In this document: positions 8,261-15,527 of the stretch, piece after piece | Position numbering within the stretch: the stretch's first letter is position 1 | Layout of the letters: every line of letters starts with the position of its first letter | Source: Streptomyces anulatus | Lineage (GTDB): Bacteria; Actinomycetota; Actinomycetes; Streptomycetales; Streptomycetaceae | Reading direction: 5' to 3' | Length of the DNA stretch: 64,000 nucleotides | NCBI RefSeq assembly: GCF_014650675.1 | Contig: NZ_BMVK01000016.1 | Location: 62,001-126,000 of the forward strand | Position numbers and translations under genes: made by a program | The notes under the pieces: generated by a model | What the model saw: only the letters and a program-made list of their open reading frames with translations | Database searches by the model: none | Told to the model about the DNA's origin: nothing

Positions 8261-9952
8261 TCAGCTCACGCCGCCCTGCACGCTCGCGCCACCCTGCACG
8301 TTGACGCCGCCTTCCCCGTTCGCGTCACCCTCCGGATGGGCGTCTCCCTCCAGGTGGGCGTCGCCCTCGACGTGGGCGCGCGGCCGGGCGGGCAGGGCGA
8401 ACATCACCAGGAAGATCACCGAGAGCACCCCGGCCACCCACCACAGCGACTGCTGGAACGCGTCGACGAACGCCGGGCCGACCTCGTCGGGGGCCAGCCG
8501 GTCGCCGATCGCCCCGAAGAAGACGACGGACACCAGGCCGAGGCCGAGCGCGGTCCCCATCTGCTGCACGGTGTTGATCAGGCCGGACGCCGAACCGGCG
8601 TGTTCCTTGGGCACTTCGGAGAGCACCGCGTCGGTCAGCGGAGCCACGATCAGCCCCATCCCCACGCCCATGACCACCAGCGGGACGACCATCTGCCAGG
8701 ACGTGATGCCCAGGCCGTACCGCTCGCTCTCCCAGAGATAGATCAGCAGTCCGGCGATCATGAGGAGCGCACCGGCCTGGAGGACCTTGCGGCCGAAGCG
8801 GGGCACCAGCTTCTGCACGGAGATCCCGGCGGCCACCGAGACGGCGACGGAGAACGGGATGCCCGTCGTGCCGGCGCGCAGCACGCTCCAGCCGAGACCC
8901 ATCTGCATATACATGGTCCAGACGAGGAAGAAGATGCCGAGGCCGACGCCGAAGGTCAGCTGCACGGCGATGCCGGCGGCGAAGCTCTTGACCCGGAACA
9001 GGGACAGTTCGATCAGCGGCGAGCCGTCCGTCAGCGCCTTCTGACGCTGATACAGGACCAGCGCCCCGAAGACGAACAGGCTGCCCACCATCGACAGATG
9101 GCCCCAGAGCGGCCAGCCCAGCTCGTGTCCCCGGGTGAGCGGGTAGATGAGCATCAGCATCGCCAGCGTGATCAGGGCGACGCCGGGCAGGTCGAGCCGG
9201 ACCGCCCTGGGGGCCTTCGACTCGGAGATGAACTTCGCGCCGAGAAGCAGCCCGGCGATGCCGACGGGCAGGTTGATCAGGAAGATCGGCCGCCAGCCGA
9301 GCCCGAAGAGGTCCCATTCGGTGAGCAGCGCGCCCAGCAGCGGCCCGGAGACCGCGCCGAGTCCGACGATCGCGCCGAAGAGCCCGAAGACCTTGCCGCG
9401 CTCGTGGGCGGGGAAGGTGGCGTGCACGATCGACAACACCTGCGGCACCATCAGCGCGGCCGTGGCGCCCTGGAGGACGCGCGCCGCGACCAGTATGTCG
9501 GGGCTGCCCGCGAAGCCGCAGAGGGCGGAGGCGAGCGTGAATCCGCCGATACCGATGAGGAAGAGCCGCTTGCGTCCGTAGATGTCGCCGAGCCGGCCGC
9601 CCGTGATCAGCCCGGCCGCGAACGCGAGGGCGTAACCGGCGGTGATCCACTGGATCGCGGAGACCGAAGCCCCGGTCTCGCGCTGGATGCTGGGGATCGC
9701 GATGTTGACGATCGTGACGTCGACCAGGTCCATGAAGGCGGCGGTCATCACGATGGCGAGCGCGAACCAGCGCCGCCGGTCGGCCGGGGCGGCCCCGGCC
9801 TCGCCCGGCGCGCCCACCGATGCCGACGGCGGTACGGCAGACATCTTCGCCAGGGGGGATGCCACGGGCGCTTCGGACGTGGCGGGTACTGCGGGAGGTG
9901 TGGGCGGTGCGAGGTGCGACGCCGTGGGCGACGGAGGTGCGGAAGAAGGCAT
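8261..9952 (-). CDS. MFS drug exporter, DHA2 (EmrB/QacA) family
   Basis: The 563-residue, 14-helix transporter has family motifs near the start of the membrane domain (DLVDVTIVNIAIPSIQ, GGRLGDIYGRKRLF, RVLQGATAALMVP). It should export hydrophobic drugs or metabolites by proton antiport. A Pro/Ala-rich N-terminal tail of about 55 residues precedes helix 1. The C terminus ends in an unusual hydrophilic repeat (EGDAHLEGDAHPEGDANGEGG and VQGGASVQGG units). It is divergent from the WYL regulator, with a shared palindrome between them at 9971-9995. Confidence 0.9.
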   Translation of the reverse strand: MPSSAPPSPTASHLAPPTPPAVPATSEAPVASPLAKMSAVPPSASVGAPGEAGAAPADRRRWFALAIVMTAAFMDLVDVTIVNIAIPSIQRETGASVSAIQWITAGYALAFAAGLITGGRLGDIYGRKRLFLIGIGGFTLASALCGFAGSPDILVAARVLQGATAALMVPQVLSIVHATFPAHERGKVFGLFGAIVGLGAVSGPLLGALLTEWDLFGLGWRPIFLINLPVGIAGLLLGAKFISESKAPRAVRLDLPGVALITLAMLMLIYPLTRGHELGWPLWGHLSMVGSLFVFGALVLYQRQKALTDGSPLIELSLFRVKSFAAGIAVQLTFGVGLGIFFLVWTMYMQMGLGWSVLRAGTTGIPFSVAVSVAAGISVQKLVPRFGRKVLQAGALLMIAGLLIYLWESERYGLGITSWQMVVPLVVMGVGMGLIVAPLTDAVLSEVPKEHAGSASGLINTVQQMGTALGLGLVSVVFFGAIGDRLAPDEVGPAFVDAFQQSLWWVAGVLSVIFLVMFALPARPRAHVEGDAHLEGDAHPEGDANGEGGVNVQGGASVQGGVS

Positions 9953-9970
9953 GGGGAGAACCTATGCATC

Positions 9971-9995
9971 CATTAGGTCAGAACATGACCTGATG
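9971..9995. promoter_or_regulatory. divergent operator between the DHA2 exporter and the WYL regulator
   Basis: CATTAGGTCA-GAACA-TGACCTGATG is an inverted repeat with 10-bp arms (9 of 10 matching) around a 5-bp centre. The core AGGTCA/TGACCT at 9975-9991 is perfect. It lies between the exporter start (9952) and the regulator start (10014), so the regulator probably binds here and controls both directions. Confidence 0.65.
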
Positions 9996-10013
9996 GTCCG
10001 GCACCCTGAAGCC

Positions 10014-11090
10014 ATGTCCGACACCCCCGCACGACTGCTGAAGCTACTGTCGCTCCTCCAGACCCCGCGCGAGTGGCCGGGCGGCGAGCTGGCCGAGCGG
10101 CTCGATGTCAGTCCGCGCACGATCCGCCGCGACGTCGACCGGCTGCGCGACCTGGGCTACCCGGTCGAGGCCTCACGCGGCTCCGTCGGCGGCTACCGCC
10201 TGGTGGCGGGCGCCGCCATGCCACCCCTCCTGCTGGACGACGAGGAGGCGGTGGCCATCGCGGTGGGGCTGCGGGCCGGGGCGGGGCACGCGATCGAGGG
10301 CGTCGACGAGGCCTCCGTACGGGCGCTGGCGAAGCTGGAACAGGTGCTCCCCTCCCGGCTGCGGCACCGGGTCTCCGTGCTCCAGAACGCCACGGTGCCG
10401 CTGACCCGGGGCGACGGCGCCACCATCGCCCCCCGGACCCTGACGACGCTTGCCTCGGCGGCCACCGGGCGGGAGCGGCTGAGGTTCGCGTACCGCAGCG
10501 GCGACGGCACCCGGACGAAGCGGCAGGTCGAGCCCTACCGGCTGGTGAGCGCCGGGCAGCGCTGGTACCTGGTGGCGTACGACCTCGGGCGGGAGGACTG
10601 GCGTACGTTCCGGGTGGACCGGGTCGGCGAGCCGTACGCGACGGGGGCGCGGTTCGCGCCGAGGCCGCTGCCCGTCGAGGGCACGGGGAGCGACGGAAGC
10701 GACGCAGAGAGCGGGGACGCGGCGAGGTACTTGTCTCTGTCGATGCGGCGGATGAAGCCGGAACGACGGATGAAGCCGGAGCTGTGCCTCGATGTGTGGT
10801 TCGGGGCGCCGGCGGAGTTCGTGGCGGCGCGGCTGCCCGCGCATCTCGGGGCGCCGGTGCCGGACGGGGAGGACGGTTGCCGGCTGCGGACCTCGTGCGC
10901 CGATTCCCTGGAGTGGGTGGCGCTGCGGCTGGCGTTGGTGGACTGCGAGTTCTCCGTGCAGGGGCCGCCGCAACTGGTGGAGTACCTGGAGAGCCTCGGC
11001 GCCCGGCTGACCCGTGCCGCCCTGCCGTCGTTCCGGAGGAGGGGCAGCGCGGACAAGGACCGGCCCCCGGCCGACCCGGAACAGGGATGA
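10014..11090 (+). CDS. HTH_11/WYL-domain transcriptional regulator (YafY type)
   Basis: The 358-residue regulator has an N-terminal winged helix (RLLKLLSLLQTPREWPGGEL...SPRTIRRDVDRLRDLGYPVE, residues 5-50). Its central WYL domain shows RQVEPYRLVSAGQRWYLVAYD and WRTFRVDRVG, and a C-terminal WCX extension follows. A short basic insertion carrying a duplicated RRMKPE segment lies near residues 244-256. ATG 10014 is chosen; an in-frame ATG at 9993 would fall inside the operator. It probably senses a substrate of, and represses, the divergent exporter. Confidence 0.88.
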   Translation: MSDTPARLLKLLSLLQTPREWPGGELAERLDVSPRTIRRDVDRLRDLGYPVEASRGSVGGYRLVAGAAMPPLLLDDEEAVAIAVGLRAGAGHAIEGVDEASVRALAKLEQVLPSRLRHRVSVLQNATVPLTRGDGATIAPRTLTTLASAATGRERLRFAYRSGDGTRTKRQVEPYRLVSAGQRWYLVAYDLGREDWRTFRVDRVGEPYATGARFAPRPLPVEGTGSDGSDAESGDAARYLSLSMRRMKPERRMKPELCLDVWFGAPAEFVAARLPAHLGAPVPDGEDGCRLRTSCADSLEWVALRLALVDCEFSVQGPPQLVEYLESLGARLTRAALPSFRRRGSADKDRPPADPEQG

Positions 11091-11125
11091 GCCCCGACGC
11101 CGGGGGGGGGTGGGCGCCGGGGCTC
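11089..11125 (+). terminator. terminator overlapping the WYL regulator stop codon
   Basis: GAGCCCCGACGCC (11089-11101) pairs with GGCGCCGGGGCTC (11113-11125) with a single mismatch. The stem begins inside the TGA stop. There is no clear T-run, which is common in this genus. Confidence 0.65.
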
Positions 11126-11178
11126 AGCTGAGGGACCGGTGAAAAACCGGTCGGGTGACCGGAATGACCCGGTCGGTC

Positions 11179-11197
11179 AGCCGGTGCGAACCGGCTT
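11179..11197 (-). terminator. probable hrdD terminator hairpins
   Basis: AGCCGGT-GCGA-ACCGGCT forms a short perfect stem 25 nt past the hrdD stop. A second one (GACCGGT-GAAAA-ACCGGTC) follows at 11134-11152. Both lie between the converging hrdD and WYL regulator genes. Confidence 0.5.
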
Positions 11198-11222
11198 GAT
11201 GGGGAGATTACGGGTTATTGGC

Positions 11223-12224
11223 TCACGCCGCAGCGTCAAAGCCCGTGTCGTGAGCCATTCGCTTCAATTCGAGTAGTGCGTGCTTCTCTATCTGGCGGAT
11301 CCGCTCCCGCGTGAGGCCGTGCTGCTTGCCCACTTCGGTCAGCGTCCGCTCCCGGCCGTCCTCGATGCCGTACCGCATCTTGATGATCGAGGCGGTCCTG
11401 TTGTCGAGCTTGCCGATCAGGTCCTCCAGCTCCTCGCTGCGGAGCAGGGTCATCACGGACTGCTCGGGCGAGACGGCGGAGGTGTCCTCCAGCAGGTCGC
11501 CGAACTGGGTGTCGCCGTCGTCGTCCACGGACATGTTGAGACTGACCGGGTCGCGGGCCCAGTCCAGCACGTTCCCCACGCGCTCGGCGTTGGAGTCGAG
11601 CTCGGCGGCGATCTCCGCGTGCTCCGGGTCGCGCCCGTGCTCGCGGTTGAACTCGCGCTGGACCCGGCGGATCCGGCCGAGCTCCTCCACCAGGTGGACG
11701 GGGAGCCGGATCGTGCGGGACTGGTCGGCGATGGACCGGGTGATGGCCTGCCGGATCCACCAGGTGGCGTACGTGGAGAACTTGAAGCCCTTGGCGTAGT
11801 CGAACTTCTCGACCGCGCGCACCAGGCCCGCGTTGCCCTCCTGGATCAGGTCGAGCAGAGGGAGCCCCGCGCGCGGGTAGCGGCGGGCCACGGCGACGAC
11901 GAGCCTGAGGTTGGAACGGATGAATATGTCCTTGGCGCGCTCGCCCTCGGCGACCAGCGCCTCCAGCTCCTCACGCTTCGCGTCACCGGCGGCGCCCTCC
12001 ACCTCGCCGTCGAGGATCTGCTGGGCGAAGACGCCCGCCTCGATGGTCTGGGAGAGGTCGACTTCCTTGGCGGCGTCGAGCAGCGGTGTGCGGGCGATCT
12101 CGTCCAGGTACATGCCGACCAGGTCGCGATCGGCGATTTCCCCGCCCACGGCGCGAACACTGCCTGCCCGGCCGGACCCACCGGAAGTGGTGGACGTACG
12201 ACGGGCGACGGCACGGGTTGCCAT
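11223..12224 (-). CDS. hrdD: RNA polymerase sigma factor HrdD (group 2 sigma-70)
   Basis: The 333-residue protein has intact sigma regions 1.2 (DLVGMYLDEIARTPLL), 2 (RSNLRLVVAVARRYP...LLDLIQEGNAGLVRAVEKFDY...FSTYATWWIRQAI), 3 and 4 (LTEVGKQHGLTRERIRQIEKHALLELK). It lacks the long N-terminal extension of HrdB, and its start MATRAVARR matches HrdD. ATG 12224 has GGGAG seven bases upstream. Group 2 sigma factors recognise HrdB-like promoters and are usually dispensable. Its upstream region contains an exact SigR-type promoter, matching the known thiol-oxidative-stress control of hrdD. Confidence 0.9.
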   Translation of the reverse strand: MATRAVARRTSTTSGGSGRAGSVRAVGGEIADRDLVGMYLDEIARTPLLDAAKEVDLSQTIEAGVFAQQILDGEVEGAAGDAKREELEALVAEGERAKDIFIRSNLRLVVAVARRYPRAGLPLLDLIQEGNAGLVRAVEKFDYAKGFKFSTYATWWIRQAITRSIADQSRTIRLPVHLVEELGRIRRVQREFNREHGRDPEHAEIAAELDSNAERVGNVLDWARDPVSLNMSVDDDGDTQFGDLLEDTSAVSPEQSVMTLLRSEELEDLIGKLDNRTASIIKMRYGIEDGRERTLTEVGKQHGLTRERIRQIEKHALLELKRMAHDTGFDAAA

Positions 12225-12747
12225 GCGTGCTCCCTTGCTGAGTAGGTCGCGACACCCTTTCGAGGTGCCCTGCATCCGATGGAAACAACGACTGGAATCC
12301 GGACAGAATTCCCATGCCGCACATTCACTTTCGTGATCATGCAGTACCCTGTCCGGCGCCGACCGCTGGATGCCGCTTCCGGATTCCGCCGGACGCGCAG
12401 GTCAGAGCCGTTGGCGCGGACGATCCGGTCCCTCCGCGGCTCTCCGGCCGGGTACCCGGAATCGGCGCGTGCATGAGACCGCACTCACATACGCGCCCAC
12501 TTCCCCCGCCCCCGGTCGCCCGGCGCCCGGAGGGCCGTGCTCCCACCCCTGAAGACGGATCGGGCGGCGTTCGGGTTGCTCAGGGTGTGCGCGCCGCGCC
12601 GGGACGGAAGGGGCCCGGGCCCGGGGACGTACGACCGTCGACCGATCCGGCCGGTAACCGGGCCCGGTGTACCTGGGTCCCCGGTCGGAGACCGACCGGG
12701 ACCGCGGCCCGATCCGCTCCGGCCCGCGCGTGCCTAGCGTGATCGGC
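12225..12747. other. intergenic region between hrdD and the questin-oxidase-like gene
   Basis: This 523-nt divergent region holds the SigR-type hrdD promoter at 12287-12313 and, at its far end, the -10-like TAGCGT just before the start at 12748. I see no convincing gene; the short open frames here have no ribosome-binding site or recognisable product. Confidence 0.6.
12287..12313 (-). promoter_or_regulatory. SigR-type promoter of hrdD (GGAAT-N18-GTT)
   Basis: On the minus strand GGGAAT (12308-12313) and GTT (12287-12289) are separated by exactly 18 nt. This is the SigR consensus of the disulfide-stress regulon. Transcription should start near 12280, giving a leader of about 55 nt to the hrdD ATG. 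Confidence 0.8.
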
Positions 12748-13794
12748 ATGGACGACACCACAGGCACCCTCGACGAGGCGCTGGAGCGCATCCATGTCTC
12801 GGGACCGGAGCGCGACGGCTGGCTCAGCAATCACGCGCCGATGGCCGTGGAGGCCCTCGTGCGGCACGGCCAGGCCTCGGCGGTGCACCGCTGGCTGGAC
12901 CGTTACGGCCCGAAGCTGGAGGAGATGCCGGACCCCGGCTCCCCGGTGACCGCGCGGAACTGGCACGAGGCGCTGGGCGACCCGCGCCGCATCGCCGACT
13001 GGACGGCGCACTTCGAACGCGAGACGGCCGAGCGCCCCTGGCGCGACGTGCTCGCCGAGTGGTGGCCCCGGCTGCTGCCGGGCATCGCCGCGGGCGCCAC
13101 GCATCCGGTGATCCGGGTGGGCCATTCCGTACGGACCCTGCTGGCGGGCGAGGAGAGCGCCCCGCGCGTCCGGGAGCTGGCCCACGCCCTCGGCTACTGG
13201 GCCGCCCGGCACCAGCCGCTGCCCGCCCTGGTGCCGCTCGGCCCGGCCCCGAGTGCGGCGGCCGCACTGGACCGGGTCCCGCTGGTGCCGGACCGGAACG
13301 GCGGCGTCCGGGACCGGTTCGCGCAGCTGACCGGGTTCCCGGTCTGGCCGGGGCCGGACCAGGACACCGACCCGGGGCAGGGGCCCGCCGGCCCGGAGGC
13401 GGCCCGGTCCGCGCTCCGGGAGCTGGTACGGGCCTCGACGCACCGGTACGCGACCCATGCGCACGGCGAGCCGATCATGCTGGTCCACGCGGCGACCGCG
13501 CCCAACGCGGTCCTGCGCACCCTGCCGGCGCTGCCCGGTGAGCTGTGGGCGCCGAGTCTGCGGGCCGCCTGGGCGGCGAGCGCGGCGGTCACCGCCGCCT
13601 ACGCACCCCGTGAGGCGGCCCCGGTTCCGGCGTCGGCCTCCGTCGCCCCGGACGCCGGGGAGCTGTTCGCCCAGGCGGCGGCGCACGGCGACGACCACAC
13701 CATCAAGTTCACCGACACGGCACTGGACGTGGGCGACGCGCTCGCGTTCTCCGCCGCCCGGCGCGCGATCGAACTGAACCCGCCGGTCTTCTAG
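12748..13794 (+). CDS. questin oxidase-like protein (DUF4243 family)
   Basis: The 348-residue helical protein matches the questin-oxidase/AflY (DUF4243) family. Conserved features include an N-terminal SNHAPMAVEAL, GHSVRTLLAG...PRVRELAHALGYWAARH, and a C-terminal DDHTIKFTDTALD with nearby histidines (H-rich YATHAHGEPIMLVH). Fungal members carry out oxidative ring cleavage in secondary metabolism; the bacterial role is unknown. There is no Shine-Dalgarno, but TAGCGT ends 7 nt before the ATG, suggesting a leaderless mRNA. Confidence 0.82.
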   Translation: MDDTTGTLDEALERIHVSGPERDGWLSNHAPMAVEALVRHGQASAVHRWLDRYGPKLEEMPDPGSPVTARNWHEALGDPRRIADWTAHFERETAERPWRDVLAEWWPRLLPGIAAGATHPVIRVGHSVRTLLAGEESAPRVRELAHALGYWAARHQPLPALVPLGPAPSAAAALDRVPLVPDRNGGVRDRFAQLTGFPVWPGPDQDTDPGQGPAGPEAARSALRELVRASTHRYATHAHGEPIMLVHAATAPNAVLRTLPALPGELWAPSLRAAWAASAAVTAAYAPREAAPVPASASVAPDAGELFAQAAAHGDDHTIKFTDTALDVGDALAFSAARRAIELNPPVF

Positions 13795-13801
13795 GGCGTT
13801 C

Positions 13802-13924
13802 CGGAGCAGCCCCGGAGAGCCCTGATCCCTCAGCCGGCCCCGGAACGCCCCCATCCCTTCAGCCGGCCCCGGAGCGCCCTGATCCCCTCAGTCGGCTCCG
13901 GGGAGCACCCTGATCCCCTCAGCC
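13802..13924. repeat. 29-31-bp tandem repeat built on the 3' end of the dioxygenase gene
   Basis: About four units occur, the last three starting at 13831, 13860 and 13889. On the minus strand each reads approximately CGGCTGAGGGGATCAGGGC plus GCTCCGGGGC. The unit nearest the dioxygenase supplies its last glycine codon and TGA stop. The array fills the gap between two converging genes. Confidence 0.8.
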
Positions 13925-14701
13925 GAACTGCACCGAGCGCTTCGCCAGCCCCATCCAGAAGCCGTCGATGACGTTCCGCCCCCGGTCCAGCTCGTCCTCG
14001 GCCGCGCCCAGCGTCACGAACAGCGGCGCGAAGTGCTCGGTGCGCGGGTGGGCCAGCTTCCCGGCCGGGGACGTGTGCTCGAAGTCGATCAGCGCGTCGA
14101 TGTCCTGGGCCCGCAGCGCGCGGTCGCCCCAGTCGTCGAACTCCGCCGACCAGCCGGGAACGCCGCCGCCCTGGTGGCGCAGCGCGGCCAGGTTGTGGGT
14201 GAAGAAGCCGCTGCCGACGATGAGCACGCCCTCGTCGCGCAGGGGGGCGAGTTTGCGCCCGACGTCCATCAGCTTCCGCGGGTCGAGCGTCGGCAAGGAG
14301 ATCTGGAGTACGGGGATGTCGGCGTCCGGGAACATCTCCACCAGCGGTACGTACGCCCCGTGGTCGAGGCCGCGGTCCGGGATGTCCTGGACCGGCCTAC
14401 CGGCGCCGCGCAGCAGTTTGCGGACGCTGTCGGCGAGCTCGGGCGCGCCCGGGGCTCCGTAACGCACCCCGTAATAGTGCTCGGGAAAGCCCCAGAAGTC
14501 GTACACGAGCGGCACGGTCTCGGTGGCGCCCAGCGCGAGCGGGGCCTCCTCCCAGTGGGCGGAGACCATCAGGATCGCGCGGGGGCGGGGCAGCCCCGCG
14601 GACCAGGCTGCGAGTTCGCCGGGCCAGACGGGATCGTCGGCCAGCGGCGGTGCGCCGTGCGAGAGGTAGAGGGCGGGCATCCGCTCCGCGGTGGCTGTCA
14701 T
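13919..14701 (-). CDS. 4,5-DOPA-type extradiol ring-cleavage dioxygenase (LigB superfamily)
   Basis: The 260-residue protein has the four conserved histidines of YgiD/DODA enzymes: LYLSHGAPPL, MVSAHWEEAP, GLDHGAYVPL and GSGFFTHNL. These bind the metal and position the catechol. It should cleave a catecholic ring. ATG 14701 follows GGGAG and places the start just before the first conserved block. It is divergent from the MarR regulator, which probably controls it. The gene sits in the hrdD neighbourhood. Confidence 0.9.
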   Translation of the reverse strand: MTATAERMPALYLSHGAPPLADDPVWPGELAAWSAGLPRPRAILMVSAHWEEAPLALGATETVPLVYDFWGFPEHYYGVRYGAPGAPELADSVRKLLRGAGRPVQDIPDRGLDHGAYVPLVEMFPDADIPVLQISLPTLDPRKLMDVGRKLAPLRDEGVLIVGSGFFTHNLAALRHQGGGVPGWSAEFDDWGDRALRAQDIDALIDFEHTSPAGKLAHPRTEHFAPLFVTLGAAEDELDRGRNVIDGFWMGLAKRSVQFG

Positions 14702-14883
14702 GGCACTCCCATCCACTGGACACGGCCCCAGGGCGACAGGCGCCGCGCTGGGCGCGCAAAGCACTGGATCCGGTCACGAACTCGTCCGAGCAGGAGTTCC
14801 CCGAGGTCATCCGGGGGATCGTTGTTCAGGGGCCCTGCGAAACTCCTTCGGATCCCCTGCGGGGATCTCTCGGGGCAGGCTTA

Positions 14884-14941
14884 TTGAAACTTCAAGTTCC
14901 TACCTCCGGAGACCTTAGCCCTATCTAGTTAAACATTCAAG
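14884..14941. promoter_or_regulatory. candidate MarR operators and promoter region
   Basis: TTGAA-AC-TTCAA at 14884-14895 is a perfect short inverted repeat. A related copy, TTAAACATTCAAG at 14929-14941, matches it at 10 of 13 positions when the flanking G is included. Both lie between the divergent dioxygenase and MarR genes. The second overlaps a TTAAAC -35-like element placed 16 nt before TACAGT (14951-14956). Confidence 0.5.
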
Positions 14942-14963
14942 AAAAGGTCGTACAGTGGAGTAC

Positions 14964-15467
14964 ATGACCACGGCACCCACCGGCGCGCCGCGCTGGCTCA
15001 CCGACGAGGAGCAGCACGCCTGGCGCGCTTATCTGCATGCCACCACGCTGCTGGAGGATCACCTCGACCGCCAGTTGCAGCGCGATGCCGGCATGCCGCA
15101 CATCTATTACGGACTGCTCGTCCAGCTCTCGCAGGCCCCCCGCCGCCGGATGCGGATGACGGAGCTGGCCCGGAACGCGAAGATCACCCGTTCCCGGCTC
15201 TCGCACGCCATCGCCCGGCTGGAGAAGAACGGCTGGGTGCGCCGCGAGGAGTGCCCCTCCGACAAGCGCGGCCAGAACGCGGTGCTCACCGACGACGGCT
15301 ACGCGATGCTCCGCCGCTCGGCGCCGGGCCACGTCGAGGCCGTACGGCAGGCGATGTTCGACCGGCTCACGCCCGAGCAGGTGAGCAGTCTCGGGGAGAT
15401 CATGCGGGTGCTCGCGACCGGCCTGGAGCCGGAGGGCACGGGCGCGGATCTGCCCTGGCTCCGCTGA
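14964..15467 (+). CDS. MarR family transcriptional regulator
   Basis: The 167-residue protein has a typical MarR winged helix: DRQLQRDAGMPHIYYGLLVQLS, MRMTELARNAKITRSRLSHAIARLEKNGWV (recognition helix) and the wing RREECPSDKRGQNAVLTDDGYAML. It should act as a dimeric repressor answering to phenolic ligands. ATG 14964 lies 7 nt after TACAGT, consistent with a leaderless transcript; GTG 14955 would fall within that -10. Neighbours suggest control of the divergent dioxygenase and perhaps the convergent exporter. Confidence 0.9.
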   Translation: MTTAPTGAPRWLTDEEQHAWRAYLHATTLLEDHLDRQLQRDAGMPHIYYGLLVQLSQAPRRRMRMTELARNAKITRSRLSHAIARLEKNGWVRREECPSDKRGQNAVLTDDGYAMLRRSAPGHVEAVRQAMFDRLTPEQVSSLGEIMRVLATGLEPEGTGADLPWLR

Positions 15468-15527
15468 GCGATCGCTGAGCGGAACCAGGGCAGAGGAACA
15501 ACCGGGGCGGGGAAGCATCCGCCGTCG

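Noticed and set aside
12314..12742. 142-codon plus-strand open frame in the hrdD intergenic region
   Set aside because: It overlaps the SigR promoter, has no ribosome-binding site and has Pro/Arg-rich low-complexity content.
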